Origin: Anaerolineales bacterium
GTDB taxonomy: Bacteria > Chloroflexota > Anaerolineae > Anaerolineales > UBA11858
Reading direction: 5' to 3'
Length of the DNA stretch: 42,611 nt
NCBI GenBank assembly: GCA_016785015.1
Contig: JADHTJ010000023.1
Coordinates: 1 to 42,611, forward strand
This document shows positions 7,384-16,403 of the stretch, in pieces; the first letter of the stretch is position 1, and each line of letters starts with the position of its first letter. The notes under the pieces are model-generated. The model was not told the origin of the DNA. It was given only the letters and a program-made list of their open reading frames with translations, and did not search any database. The position numbers and the translations under genes are program-made.

Positions 7384-7998
7384 ATGTCTATCAAAGCTGT
7401 CATCTGGGATATGGGCGGCGTCATCGTACGCACTGAAGACCATGCATCAAGAGATAACCTGGCCGCGCAGCTAGGTGTGACTCGCCATCATTTGGAGACG
7501 TCCGTCTTTGGTGGAGAAATTGGCCACCAGGCTCAACGCGGCGAAATTGATGCCCCAAATCTTTGGGAAGCAGTTCGTCAAACATATAATCTCTCAAAAG
7601 ATGGGATCAAAGATTTTCAAAAGCGTTTCTGGGCAGGCGATGAAGTTGACTATCAATTGGTTGAATATATTCGCTCGCTGCGGAAGAATTATATTTCTGC
7701 GTTGCTCAGCAATGCTTGGAACGACTTGCGGGCAGTGATCACAGAGCGCTGGAACTTTGCAGATGCCTTTGATACCATGATCATTTCTGGTGAAGAAGGT
7801 GTCATGAAACCTGCTGCGCGTATTTACCAAATTGCTCTCGATCGAACGCAAGTAGCCCCTTCAGAAGCTGTTTTCATCGACGATTTCGCACATAATATCG
7901 AAGGCGCCAAAGCTGTAGGTATGCATGTGATCCAATTTATCAGCGTTGAACAAACCCTAAATGATTTGAAAGAATTGTTGAACGAAAAAGACCATTAA
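7384..7998 (+). CDS. HAD-superfamily (IA variant) hydrolase
   Basis: A 204-residue phosphatase-like HAD protein. Motif I is WDMGGVI, with the nucleophile Asp9 and a Gly in place of the usual second Asp, as in the YihX and epoxide-hydrolase-N-domain group. Motif II is SALLSNAWND, motif III is the Lys of GVMKPAARIYQ, and motif IV is VFIDDFAHNIEGA. The ATG is preceded by CGGAG. It closes the plus-strand run that starts at the leader promoter and converges with the GGDEF gene 12 nt away. A sugar-phosphate phosphatase is likely. The exact substrate is not predictable. Confidence 0.85.
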   Translation: MSIKAVIWDMGGVIVRTEDHASRDNLAAQLGVTRHHLETSVFGGEIGHQAQRGEIDAPNLWEAVRQTYNLSKDGIKDFQKRFWAGDEVDYQLVEYIRSLRKNYISALLSNAWNDLRAVITERWNFADAFDTMIISGEEGVMKPAARIYQIALDRTQVAPSEAVFIDDFAHNIEGAKAVGMHVIQFISVEQTLNDLKELLNEKDH

Positions 7999-8010
7999 TT
8001 GTTAGAAATG

Positions 8011-9669
8011 TTATGCGGTTTTCGAGTCCCCATTATTGCGCACATCTTTGTCGCTATAGAGTTTTTTATCTGCCACACAGTATAGTTTTTCCACTTGATT
8101 ACCATGATCGGGGAAAGTTGCACAACCAAATGAAATCCCCATATCGATGCCAATATTTTTCTCAAACTCAACCTTGAAAGCAGCAACTTCTTTTTGTAAT
8201 CTCATTGCCATCTGATACGCGGTATCAACATCCGTTTCAGGAAGTAATAGGGCAAATTCATCGCCTCCATATCGTGCCAGATAATCTACTTCCCGAATCG
8301 CTGATGACATATGCCGAGCAATTTTTCGAAGAACTTCATCCCCATGTGGGTGTCCGTAATTATCATTAACCACTTTAAAACCATCTAAATCCAACATTAC
8401 AAGGCTGAATTTGCGCCCATAGCGTCTAGATCGATGCAACTCACTTTGCATACGTTCATTCAAAGCACGCCGGTTCGGCAAACTGGTCAGCGCGTCAGTA
8501 TATGCATGTCGATTTACCTCATCATGCAACCTGGCATTCTCTATGGCAATCGAAGCCTGATCTCCCAACAATTGCAGAATTCTGATTTCATCTTCAGAGA
8601 AAGCGTTTTCGTCTGGGTGAGCGACGGTCATCACACCAACCACGCGATCTCCAATTTTTAATGGCAATCCTACAATGGAACCCATCCATTCCTTTGGGGC
8701 ATCAGCATATAATTCATGCCCTCGCATATTATCCACCTTTATCAATTCCCCTTGACGCGCAACATTGTAGGTGAGGCCGTATTTTCTAGGGTTAGCCCAA
8801 ACTTTTCCTTTACGGCCATTCGACCATAATGCAGATTTAAAAGACAATTGGTCTTTATCATAGAGAAATATATGAGCGTCTTGGGCTCTATGGATGAGAT
8901 GCAGGGCGTATTTCAAAATCGTATCGAGGACGACCTGCAAATCGAGGCTGGCTGTCAATGTCAAACTTGCCTGACGCAATAATTCCAGTTCATCGGCTCG
9001 ACGTTCAGCGGCCTGGTACATTTGCGCGCGGCTGATAACCACCCCAGCATTACTAATCAACAACTGCGCCAGGAACATTTGATATTCCTGAAAACTATGC
9101 GCCTTTTGAAAATCAGAAATCAGAACAACACCTGTAGGAATATTGTCCACAACTAATGGCAAAGCAATTATGGCTGTCACACCAACGTCTTGGAGGATCG
9201 ATTCCAACTCATCAGATAAATCAATATCTCCCCTCAAGGCTTGAACCACCTTTTCATGTCGGAACGCGCTTTCAAGAATGGGTTGTACAGACGCAAATTT
9301 GGCGTGATCTTGTTCATTTGGCTCAAGCTCGCTCCCAAAGATACCAGAACTCGTCAGTGAGACAAATCTCTCTGCAGATGGCATCCACTCCCAATATGAA
9401 TGATCATCCGCTCCTAAGAAAAAGGCTGCGTATCCCGCAGCCAATAACGCCAATTTCTTCGTATCCCCCAAATTTGATAGTGACAAAACCGCGTCGACTA
9501 ATGTCAGAAGATCATCTGTGATTTGCTGATCATCCTGATCAAATTCAACTTTTTCTAGCGCTTGCGCTGTTTGATCTCTAAGTCGAATTAATTCCTGCAA
9601 TTCCCTTTCCGAGATTCCACTCTCATGCAAACGGTCTAATAAGCGATGTAGGTGATCTTGCTTCAACAT
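8011..9669 (-). CDS. GAF-GAF-GGDEF diguanylate cyclase
   Basis: A soluble signalling enzyme of 552 residues predicted to make c-di-GMP from two GTP. An N-terminal helical stretch is followed by two GAF-like sensor domains (about 60-205 and 220-375) joined by a helical linker, then a GGDEF domain (about 385-545). The catalytic motif RYGGDEFALLLPE is intact, and REVD five residues before it is the RxxD product-inhibition I-site. DALTSLPNRRALNERM is the usual GGDEF entry. There is no membrane segment or receiver domain, so it probably senses a cytoplasmic ligand or redox state. It converges with the HAD gene at its 3' end. Confidence 0.93.
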   Translation of the reverse strand: MLKQDHLHRLLDRLHESGISERELQELIRLRDQTAQALEKVEFDQDDQQITDDLLTLVDAVLSLSNLGDTKKLALLAAGYAAFFLGADDHSYWEWMPSAERFVSLTSSGIFGSELEPNEQDHAKFASVQPILESAFRHEKVVQALRGDIDLSDELESILQDVGVTAIIALPLVVDNIPTGVVLISDFQKAHSFQEYQMFLAQLLISNAGVVISRAQMYQAAERRADELELLRQASLTLTASLDLQVVLDTILKYALHLIHRAQDAHIFLYDKDQLSFKSALWSNGRKGKVWANPRKYGLTYNVARQGELIKVDNMRGHELYADAPKEWMGSIVGLPLKIGDRVVGVMTVAHPDENAFSEDEIRILQLLGDQASIAIENARLHDEVNRHAYTDALTSLPNRRALNERMQSELHRSRRYGRKFSLVMLDLDGFKVVNDNYGHPHGDEVLRKIARHMSSAIREVDYLARYGGDEFALLLPETDVDTAYQMAMRLQKEVAAFKVEFEKNIGIDMGISFGCATFPDHGNQVEKLYCVADKKLYSDKDVRNNGDSKTA

Positions 9670-9886
9670 AAGTGCATCATCTCATTGGATGCCAAGTTCC
9701 CGTGATTGTATCGTAATTGCCCTTAACCTGCAAATCCAAAGAAATCGGTCTCCAGGAATCGCCATGGTAAGGGACGCTCTCACGGCAATTCCCATTGAAC
9801 CAAAGAAATCAATGAACCTGCTCATGTCAAAACCCGTAATTTCATTGTATGATTTATCGGAAGTAGTTTTGTTTTGGAGAGAAATC

Positions 9887-10702
9887 ATGAAAAATTTAAT
9901 CATCATTCTATTTTTATCGGCATTTGCTCTCGTTTCGTGTACCCCAGCTACATCAGCTTCGCCTGAAATTAGATACCAAACAGAAGTCCATCTGCAGGCA
10001 GAATACAAAATTTCTTCTGAGCTAGTCGAAGATGCTCCTGACAGCTCAATGAAATACATCGTTTGGCTGCCAGAAGGCTATGGAGAAAATACTGAGAAGC
10101 AATGGCCATTGATCCTCTTCCTCCATGGTTCCGGGTCAGGGACTAATGATTCAGTTTTCGTTATTGGTCAGGGGCTTCCAGAAGTACTCTATAAAGGGGA
10201 ACAACCCGAAGACTTCCCCTTCGTTGTGATCTCCCCCCAAGCCTTTGACGGGACCCCTTGGTGGGTAGGGGTTACACCAGAAGTACTGTTAGAATTACTC
10301 GACGAAGTCGCGGAACTATACAAAATCGATACCAAACGTATCTACCTGACAGGGTTGAGTATGGGTGGCTACGGTTCCTGGCTCATGGCGGCTGCGTACC
10401 CTGAGCGCTTTGCTGCAATGGTTTCAACTGCCGGCACAGGGTACGGAAATATCAACCCTACTATTGAGCAATTGTGCAAAGTTGGCCGGACACCCTTATG
10501 GGCTTTCCACGGCGCTCAAGATGTGATCTCAGACCCCATCGGGGCAAAGATATATATTGTGCAGCTTCAGAAAGAATGTGAGAATACTGAAGAAATAAAA
10601 TGGACTTTATACCCCGATGAAGGACATCTGGGAACGTATCAAAGAGCTTACCGTGATCCAGAGCTATATACGTGGCTGTTGGAGCATTCATTAGAAGAGT
10701 AA
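9887..10702 (+). CDS. Secreted lipoprotein alpha/beta-hydrolase (esterase)
   Basis: About 271 residues. The N-terminus MKNLIIILFLSAFALVSC is a lipoprotein signal with Cys18, so the enzyme is probably anchored outside the membrane. The hydrolase core shows LILFLHGSGSGTND (oxyanion side), the nucleophile elbow GLSMGGYGSW, Asp in HGAQDVISDP and His in DEGHLGTYQ, a full Ser-Asp-His triad in the arrangement of prolyl-oligopeptidase-like or feruloyl esterases (COG4099 type). The frame extends to 9689, but ATG 9887 has GGAGA at 6 nt and starts the signal peptide. A bidirectional terminator follows. The substrate, ester or short peptide, is not known. Confidence 0.87.
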   Translation: MKNLIIILFLSAFALVSCTPATSASPEIRYQTEVHLQAEYKISSELVEDAPDSSMKYIVWLPEGYGENTEKQWPLILFLHGSGSGTNDSVFVIGQGLPEVLYKGEQPEDFPFVVISPQAFDGTPWWVGVTPEVLLELLDEVAELYKIDTKRIYLTGLSMGGYGSWLMAAAYPERFAAMVSTAGTGYGNINPTIEQLCKVGRTPLWAFHGAQDVISDPIGAKIYIVQLQKECENTEEIKWTLYPDEGHLGTYQRAYRDPELYTWLLEHSLEE

Positions 10703-10721
10703 TTCCCTCGAAAAATAATAA

Positions 10722-10757
10722 AAACAGGGTGCGATCTAGAATATTCGCACCCTGTTT
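10722..10757. terminator. Bidirectional terminator between convergent lipoprotein genes
   Basis: A 13-bp perfect stem AAACAGGGTGCGA (10722-10734) with its complement (10745-10757). It has A-rich sequence upstream and T-rich sequence downstream, so it can serve both the plus-strand esterase and the minus-strand lipoprotein. Confidence 0.8.
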
Positions 10758-10777
10758 GCTTTCTTGGTTGATTAAAA

Positions 10778-11278
10778 TCAGGGGATGAACGTTTCACCAA
10801 TGGTGAGTAATTGCGGCGACTTGTCATCCCAGCGAACGAGCGCTTCACAATTGTCTGCCGCCATTTCAGCAATATGCTCTGTAACCCCCAAAAAAGTGAT
10901 CACAGCCGTTGTTTTTTGTCCCATTTGGATGGCATTGATATTGATCGGGGTTAGAATTCCGCTGCTCAAACCCGAGATTCGTAAAAAAACTGTCTCAGAC
11001 GAGGGTTCCTCTTCATCGAGAACTTCAAAATATACCCAATCGGTGCTGACATCATCTGTGATGATGGGGCAATGCACGAAGAAATGATAGCGGTGCGTCC
11101 CCAGTCCCCAGGCATCCTCGGGGAATTCATGACTAAAAGAGATCGCCCAATCTCCATACCCATCTTGAGCTGAAGGCGGGATTGCTGTAGGTAAGGGAGT
11201 TGGTACTGTCTCAGTTTGCGTGCTGCACCCTGCCAACAATAGTGCGACCAAAGACCATAGAAATATCAATTGATTCAT
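10778..11278 (-). CDS. Small lipoprotein of unknown function
   Basis: 166 residues beginning MNQLIFLWSLVALLLAGC, a clear lipoprotein signal with Cys18 followed by a Thr/Pro-rich linker. The mature part is predicted beta-rich and resembles no family I recognise. The frame begins at 11311, but ATG 11278 has AGGAG at 6 nt and leads directly into the signal. It converges with the esterase lipoprotein across a shared terminator and follows the FMN reductase gene on the same strand. Function unknown. Confidence 0.75.
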   Translation of the reverse strand: MNQLIFLWSLVALLLAGCSTQTETVPTPLPTAIPPSAQDGYGDWAISFSHEFPEDAWGLGTHRYHFFVHCPIITDDVSTDWVYFEVLDEEEPSSETVFLRISGLSSGILTPININAIQMGQKTTAVITFLGVTEHIAEMAADNCEALVRWDDKSPQLLTIGETFIP

Positions 11279-11342
11279 ATGCTGCTCCTGAAAAAATAGT
11301 TCATTACCCACTTAACTCATCTGAACCCACACAGGTTCACCA

Positions 11343-11972
11343 CTAAATTGATCCGCCTGGATTTTCAGGTGCTTCTTCCCATAAACGCAAAAATTCTTGC
11401 ATCTGCTCGGAAGTGTGTAAATAAGCAAACCGGGTCACCTGGCGGCCTACGTCCATCAGGCGTTGGCGCAATTGATCTTCTTTGGGCTGACCCTGCTCAT
11501 CAAAGGCATTCCAGGCTTCGGAGATGCTGACTTGCTCAGGAACAACCCAAGTGTGTAAGGCGCGTCCGATGCTGCGCAAACTATTAAGCGCATTGGTAGC
11601 TCCAAGTGTGCCACCAGCTACCCCAATAAGACCCCACATTTTGCCGCCAAACTCTTCGAAACCCATCAAGTCCAGGGCGTTCTTGAGTACGCCGCTGTAG
11701 CTGCCATGATACTCAGGGGTCCCCAGAATTATCCCTTGTGCATTTTTCACATCAGTTCGCAAACGATGAACGCCCTCGGGGTAATCCTTCTTATCACGGC
11801 CATCACAAAAAACCAGATCGTAATCATTAAGATAGATCATTTGCGTTTGTGCGCCAACTTCACGCGCGCCTTCCAGGGCAATTTCTAAAGCCATACGTGT
11901 ATAGCCCGTGGTGCGCAAACTGCCGCTGATGGCAACAACGCGCAGAGATTCTTCATTTGTAGGATCTGACAA
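11343..11972 (-). CDS. NADPH-dependent FMN reductase family protein
   Basis: A 209-residue flavodoxin-like reductase. The phosphate-binding loop is AISGSLRTTGYTRMALE, and the second hallmark is GIILGTPEYHGSYSGVLKNALDLM, typical of NAD(P)H:FMN and azo/quinone reductases of the SsuE/ChrR group. GKMWGLIGVAGGTLGATNALNSLRSI completes the flavin site. It reduces FMN or quinone-like acceptors in the cytoplasm. It lies 9 nt downstream of the LuxR-type gene and is probably cotranscribed with it and the HtrA gene, so a stress-response role is plausible. Confidence 0.9.
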   Translation of the reverse strand: MSDPTNEESLRVVAISGSLRTTGYTRMALEIALEGAREVGAQTQMIYLNDYDLVFCDGRDKKDYPEGVHRLRTDVKNAQGIILGTPEYHGSYSGVLKNALDLMGFEEFGGKMWGLIGVAGGTLGATNALNSLRSIGRALHTWVVPEQVSISEAWNAFDEQGQPKEDQLRQRLMDVGRQVTRFAYLHTSEQMQEFLRLWEEAPENPGGSI

Positions 11973-11981
11973 TTTGAACTC

Positions 11982-12620
11982 CTATAATAAAACCAACCCC
12001 AAACGGATGCCTATGCGCACAGCTTCGGCACGGTTGGTCGCCCCCAGTTTACGATAAACCGATGAAATATGGAATTTAACTGTATGGTCGCTGATCTCTA
12101 GCTCATAGGCAATCTGCTTGTTGGCCAAACCCTGCGCCAAGAGTTCTAATACCTCTGTTTCCCTTGGAGTCAGCGGTTCGACCAAATCTTCAGCATCACC
12201 GTTTTGATAAGTTGTCAGCAGTGGCTCTAAGAGTTCAGGTGGAACAACAACCAAACCCTGATGAAGCCCCAGGATAGCCGCAATCAGTTCTTCCTGCGAA
12301 GCATCTTGATGGAGAATCCCCCAAATTTGTAACTGTGATCTCCTAATGATTTGAACATCTTCAACCTCTTCAGCAATCATCAAGAGTGCAAATCGAGGCT
12401 CATCTGTCTGGAGACAAGCCCCCCATTCTTCATTGGAACCAGCCCCCGAGGTAGCCAATAGGATATCTACCTCGGGAGGAAGGTTTAGCAGCGCAGCAAG
12501 TTCTGCTTCAACTGCAACAACTTCAATCTGATCAACAGCTTCGAGCAGAGCTTGTAGCCCTACTCGCACTGCTAACGTTGGCGCGATTATCGCCACACGG
12601 ATAGGATCATCTTTGATCAT
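11982..12620 (-). CDS. LuxR/NarL-type regulator with degenerate receiver
   Basis: 212 residues. The N-terminal 120 have the response-regulator pattern (IRVAIIAPTLAVRVGLQALLEA), but the acidic pair is replaced by Ala-Pro, and the strand that should carry the phospho-acceptor Asp reads VDILLATSGAG, so classical phosphorylation is not expected. The C-terminal LuxR HTH is complete (LTPRETEVLELLAQGLANKQIAYELEISDHTVKFHISSVYRKLGATNRAEAV is its span, about 150-200). Its start overlaps the stop of the HtrA-like gene by four bases (ATGA), indicating translational coupling. It probably regulates transcription in response to a partner or ligand rather than a histidine kinase. Confidence 0.88.
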   Translation of the reverse strand: MIKDDPIRVAIIAPTLAVRVGLQALLEAVDQIEVVAVEAELAALLNLPPEVDILLATSGAGSNEEWGACLQTDEPRFALLMIAEEVEDVQIIRRSQLQIWGILHQDASQEELIAAILGLHQGLVVVPPELLEPLLTTYQNGDAEDLVEPLTPRETEVLELLAQGLANKQIAYELEISDHTVKFHISSVYRKLGATNRAEAVRIGIRLGLVLL

Positions 12621-13597
12621 GGCCGATGAGATCGGTGGTGGCGCTGATGTCCACGACCACCTCTCTTGTGTTTTCCTTTGCCTTTCTGCCTCTGTTTGCG
12701 TTCTCCAATCACCACATCGGCACTCTGGGGCTGACCGCCGCGCAGTATTTCGATGGGTGTAGATTTTCCAACCACATCGCCAGACAGCTTGACCAACAGC
12801 GTATCGTGGTTAGGTACTGGCGAACCGGCTACACCCACAATGATATCACCAACCATCAGGTCGCCATCGGCTGAGGGGCTGCCTTCTTCGATATGAGTTA
12901 ACAGTAAACCGCTCGATTGTTCGCGTCCCAATGCCTCTTGCGATGCGGAAGGAAGCTCTACATATTGACTTTGGACACCCAAATAACCACGTTTGATCGA
13001 GCCATGCTCGGCTAAGGATTGAGCAGTTTTCCAGGCAATTGAAGAGGGGATGGATAACAGCATCCCATGCGACAGCCCCGAGGTGTTGATGCCGAGGATC
13101 AAGCCTTCGGCATTGATCAAAGCACCACCTGAGAAACCAGGCAAGGGAATGGCATCGGTGCGGATGAATCGATCTATCATCCCACGGCGGGAGTGGGCTG
13201 GCCCATCCACCCCGCTGACCACACCCAGACTAGCTTCAACCCCGGAAGGTGTCGGGCGACCAAGAGCAAGCACCAATTCGCCCACACTTGGTTCAGAAGG
13301 GGTAGTTTCTGCGGGGGTCAGTTTTGCTTCGGTAAGCTTCAGTAAAGCCAAGTCACTGCCCGGGTCGCGGCCAGCAACTTCCACGGGCACTTCTTGGCCG
13401 TCAGATAAAACAACGCTGATATTCTCATCCCGTTCGACAGCATGTTCTGCAGTCAGCACCAGATCGGGGGCATAAACAATGCCGCTGCTCGGCCTTCGAC
13501 GCCGGGCGTTCACCAATACCACAGAATTTCCCGCATTGTTCACCGCATCTGCCATGGCCTTGGATATCTCAACAAAAACGTTTTTTCCTTTACTCAT
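12617..13597 (-). CDS. HtrA/DegP-like trypsin-PDZ protease without signal peptide
   Basis: 326 residues. The trypsin-like domain has His52 (LTAEHAVE), Asp82 (SDLALLKL) and Ser156 (GFSGGALI), a complete triad, followed by a PDZ domain (about 205-300; GYLGVQ, DLMVGDIIVGVAGSPV). The last 25 residues form a very basic Lys/Arg/His/Gly tail (QKGKGKHKRGGRGHQRHHRS). There is no signal peptide or transmembrane segment, unlike most HtrA proteins, so it may be cytoplasmic, and the basic tail could bind nucleic acid or acidic polymers. A GAGGAAAG site precedes the ATG. It overlaps the LuxR-type gene by 4 nt. The pairing suggests a protease-regulator module. Confidence 0.88.
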   Translation of the reverse strand: MSKGKNVFVEISKAMADAVNNAGNSVVLVNARRRRPSSGIVYAPDLVLTAEHAVERDENISVVLSDGQEVPVEVAGRDPGSDLALLKLTEAKLTPAETTPSEPSVGELVLALGRPTPSGVEASLGVVSGVDGPAHSRRGMIDRFIRTDAIPLPGFSGGALINAEGLILGINTSGLSHGMLLSIPSSIAWKTAQSLAEHGSIKRGYLGVQSQYVELPSASQEALGREQSSGLLLTHIEEGSPSADGDLMVGDIIVGVAGSPVPNHDTLLVKLSGDVVGKSTPIEILRGGQPQSADVVIGERKQRQKGKGKHKRGGRGHQRHHRSHRP

Positions 13598-13952
13598 TTT
13601 AATCTTTCCTCTCTAGTGACAATCTCAATACCTAAGCAGGGTAGTCAGCCAACCTCGTTGGCGACCTGACGAGTTGTGCATCGCTCTCGCCCAACACGCC
13701 TGTCTTGAGCGTGTCGAGGGGGTTGGGCTATTACCCTTGATGGAATCGGTGTCACTAACATTCGAATAAGACATGCTAAATATAATGGAAAGAACTTTTC
13801 TGCACATCAGACGTTTGGTGAGGTTAGAACCTGGAAATATGGCTAGGGGTTCACCCGAAATCGGCTGTGAAACATTGGCAAAGTAATATTTCTCGGTTAT
13901 GTAACGTCTTTATTCTGTTCAGCATCAAACTGAATGTGCCCCACCCACATGT
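13598..13952. other. Intergenic region between divergent genes
   Basis: There is no gene here. It contains two small inverted repeats (GCCAAC/GTTGGC near 13651-13665 and GCCCAAC/GTTGGGC around 13689-13728) and a fragment similar to the CTTGAGCGTGTCGAGG repeat type. It must hold the promoter of the minus-strand HtrA operon, which I could not place with confidence. Confidence 0.5.
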
Positions 13953-13958
13953 TATAAT
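13953..13958 (+). promoter_or_regulatory. -10 box of a probably leaderless transcript (PIG-L gene)
   Basis: A perfect TATAAT lies 11 nt before the ATG at 13970, with no ribosome-binding site between. The expected transcription start falls within about 5 nt of the start codon. The -35 region is weak. Confidence 0.55.
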
Positions 13959-13969
13959 TCTGCCCAATT

Positions 13970-14827
13970 ATGTCCAATTCAAAGAACAAACTTACCTTGT
14001 TAGCTGTCCTGGCCCATCCCGATGACGAGTCTTTTGGCATGGGAGGAACCCTGGCCTTCTACGCCGAACGCGGTGTAGATGTACACCTGGTGTGTGCCAC
14101 CCGCGGAGAAGTCGGCGAGGTCGGGCCTGAATATTTACAGGAATACACCTCGATTGCCGATCTACGTGAGTCTGAACTGCGCTGCGCGGCGGGTCACTTG
14201 GGATTGAAGGAAGTGTATTTCTTGGGCTATCGCGACTCAGGCATGGTTGGCTCACCCGACAATGAGCATCCTGAATCCCTATATGCTGCTCCGGTGGATG
14301 AAGTTGCTGCCAAAGTGGCACGGTATATTCGTGAACTGAAACCGCAGGTTGTGTTGACCTTTGATCCCATTGGCGGATATCGGCACCCCGATCATATTCA
14401 TATTCATGAGGCGACAAAACTTGCCTTCGATTTAGCAGGAGATTCCGCTTTCAAGAGCGATCTGCCCCCACACAAATCAGAAAAACTCTTTTACCATACA
14501 ATTCCAAAAGGCTTCATTCGATTCGCTGTGCGCCTGCTAAAGCTGCTGCGCAAGGACCCTAGCAAATGGGGGCGCAATGAAGATATTGACCTGACTCAAC
14601 TTAGTGTCGATTTTCCTATGCACGCCAAGATCAATTATTCCTCAGTAGCCAAGCGCAAAGAAGCTGCCTCTTATTGTCATGCCAGCCAGATCGGACCCAC
14701 GATCACTGGTGGCGCTTTTCGCTGGCTGTTTCGCTTGTTCGGATTTGGGAGCAAGGATATCTTCATGCAAGCCTACCCTCCTCCCACAGGGTCGAAAGTT
14801 CAGACTGACCTTTTTGAAGGAATCTAA
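13970..14827 (+). CDS. PIG-L family deacetylase (LmbE-like)
   Basis: A 285-residue zinc-dependent N-acetyl-hydrolase of the PIG-L/LmbE family, which removes acetyl groups from GlcNAc-type conjugates (for example MshB and BshB in mycothiol and bacillithiol synthesis). The hallmark LAVLAHPDDESFGMGG supplies His16 and Asp19 for zinc, and the second motif YRHPDHIHIHEAT supplies the third ligand. VHLVCATRGEVGEVG is the conserved second strand. No signal peptide is seen. The substrate is not determined, and no thiol-synthesis partner lies beside it. It appears to be expressed from its own promoter as a leaderless mRNA. Confidence 0.9.
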   Translation: MSNSKNKLTLLAVLAHPDDESFGMGGTLAFYAERGVDVHLVCATRGEVGEVGPEYLQEYTSIADLRESELRCAAGHLGLKEVYFLGYRDSGMVGSPDNEHPESLYAAPVDEVAAKVARYIRELKPQVVLTFDPIGGYRHPDHIHIHEATKLAFDLAGDSAFKSDLPPHKSEKLFYHTIPKGFIRFAVRLLKLLRKDPSKWGRNEDIDLTQLSVDFPMHAKINYSSVAKRKEAASYCHASQIGPTITGGAFRWLFRLFGFGSKDIFMQAYPPPTGSKVQTDLFEGI

Positions 14828-14907
14828 TTGTTATCATTGTGAATCAGTCAAGTGCAGGTGTAAGAGTCGTCTGCTACGCAGCCTCTCGATGAGAAGAACA
14901 GCTTAAC

Positions 14908-14936
14908 TTGACGCTCCCAGGGGGTGGTGATATGAT
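14908..14936 (+). promoter_or_regulatory. Promoter of the LysM/M23 peptidase gene
   Basis: TTGACG (14908-14913), a 17-nt spacer, TATGAT (14931-14936). It predicts a start near 14943 and a 5' UTR of about 15 nt without a convincing Shine-Dalgarno sequence. Confidence 0.7.
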
Positions 14937-14957
14937 GCCGCGCATAGAAGCCACAAT

Positions 14958-16196
14958 ATGTCAATTGATCCGTTAACCGATTCTCCCTTTGTTGAAGAAC
15001 CAATCGAAAAACCAGAAATCCAAAGCGATGAAACACCTGCTTTGGAGCCATCTGATGATTCTACAAATCCATTCGAGCAATTTTTAGAACAGATCGCTCA
15101 CGCTGGGTTAGTAGAACCGGCGCTGAGGGTGGGAACTTTGCTGTTTTCTTTGGTGTTGGTTTTAGTCTTTGTGTGGGTAATGCGCACATTTTATCTGGAT
15201 GCTGCCATCGAGAATCTACCAGAAGAAGGTTTAGATGCGCTTGCGGCACCCATGCTGACAGCCACCCCTGACGGCCGAGTATCGGGCATGCCAAATATGG
15301 CCGCATCGGGTAATACCAACGTTCATGGAGTCATACGCAAGGCAGGATTGCATACAACTATCCCCACACGCCCTCGCGTCAATGTGATTGCATATACCGT
15401 TCAGGCGGGAGATTCGGTTTTCGGTATCGCCGAGAATTTTGGACTCAAACCGGAGACCATTCTTTGGTCTAATTCCAATACTTTGCAAGATAACCCTCAC
15501 CGCCTACAGGCTGGGCAAGAATTGAATATCATGCCCATCGACGGCACTTACCACAAATGGAGCCAGGGGGAAAATTTTGAGAAAGTGGCTGAGTACTATG
15601 GCGTTGACCCAATGACCATCCTGGAATGGCCGGGCAATCTCTTCAATATTTACGAGGTGCGGCTTGATAACCTTAATATCGAACCAGGTACCTTGTTGAT
15701 CATCCCTGGGGGGCAGCGCGACTTGATCAATTATGGTCCACCGCGCATCCCGCGCGATAACCCTGCCGTGGCCCGCACCTACGGACCAGGGCACTGCGGT
15801 ACGCTCTCAGAGGGGATTGTGGGAGATGGCTTATTCATTTGGCCAGCGAATGAACATTGGCTCTCAGGTTATGATTACAGCCCTGGAGCTAATCATCCAG
15901 CCATCGATATCGCTGGGGATACGGGTGATCCGGTCTATGCTTCAGATGATGGCGTAGTTGTTTACTCTGGGTGGAGCTATAGCGGCTATGGAAATTTGGT
16001 TGTAATTGATCATGGAAATGGGTGGCAATCCCTTTATGCCCATCTAGATACGTATTATGTCGAATGTGGTTTGAGCATCTTCCAGGGCGCCGTAATTGGT
16101 ACAATTGGAAATACTGGCAACTCAGCTGGAGATCACCTGCACTTTGAATTAGTGTACGAAACCGCAAAAGTGAACCCCTGGAATTTCTTGCCCTAA
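14958..16196 (+). CDS. Membrane-anchored LysM-LysM-M23 peptidoglycan endopeptidase
   Basis: 412 residues. An acidic N-terminal cytoplasmic part (1-50) precedes one transmembrane helix (about 56-77, LLFSLVLVLVFVWVMRTFYL). The outside part has a LysM (about 145-192, YTVQAGDSVFGIAENFGL), a second, more divergent LysM (about 195-250, WSQGENFEKVAEYYGVD), and a C-terminal M23/LytM domain (about 300-412). The zinc ligands are present: His and Asp of HPAIDIAGDTG, and the last His of LYAHLD plus DHLHFEL. It should cut peptide cross-links in the cell wall or process envelope material. The family is common in Chloroflexota. It is monocistronic and followed by a hairpin element. Confidence 0.92.
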   Translation: MSIDPLTDSPFVEEPIEKPEIQSDETPALEPSDDSTNPFEQFLEQIAHAGLVEPALRVGTLLFSLVLVLVFVWVMRTFYLDAAIENLPEEGLDALAAPMLTATPDGRVSGMPNMAASGNTNVHGVIRKAGLHTTIPTRPRVNVIAYTVQAGDSVFGIAENFGLKPETILWSNSNTLQDNPHRLQAGQELNIMPIDGTYHKWSQGENFEKVAEYYGVDPMTILEWPGNLFNIYEVRLDNLNIEPGTLLIIPGGQRDLINYGPPRIPRDNPAVARTYGPGHCGTLSEGIVGDGLFIWPANEHWLSGYDYSPGANHPAIDIAGDTGDPVYASDDGVVVYSGWSYSGYGNLVVIDHGNGWQSLYAHLDTYYVECGLSIFQGAVIGTIGNTGNSAGDHLHFELVYETAKVNPWNFLP

Positions 16197-16223
16197 AACA
16201 TAAAAGGCGCAACATCTTAACCC

Positions 16224-16323
16224 ATGTTACGCACACATAGCGGGAAAGCCCTGAGAATAGGTAGTGGGGACGAAGCCCCCACTACCTATTCTCAGGGCTA
16301 TTTCTCTTTAGGTTGCGTAACAT
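16224..16323. repeat. 100-bp hairpin element with perfect 10-bp terminal repeats
   Basis: ATGTTACGCA (16224-16233) and TGCGTAACAT (16314-16323) are exact inverted repeats. Between them is a 22-bp perfect stem (16248-16269/16277-16298). The right end shares TTAGGTTGCGTAACATCAAAT with the element at 6204. It lies between the convergent M23 and hgcB genes. It is MITE-like and may also act as a terminator. Confidence 0.88.
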
Positions 16324-16403
16324 CAAATCTTAAAACAAATTTTGTGCTGCGTCTCTTCAAATTGGGGGATATGAAAAAATCTAGAGAGACATATTCTCCA
16401 TTG

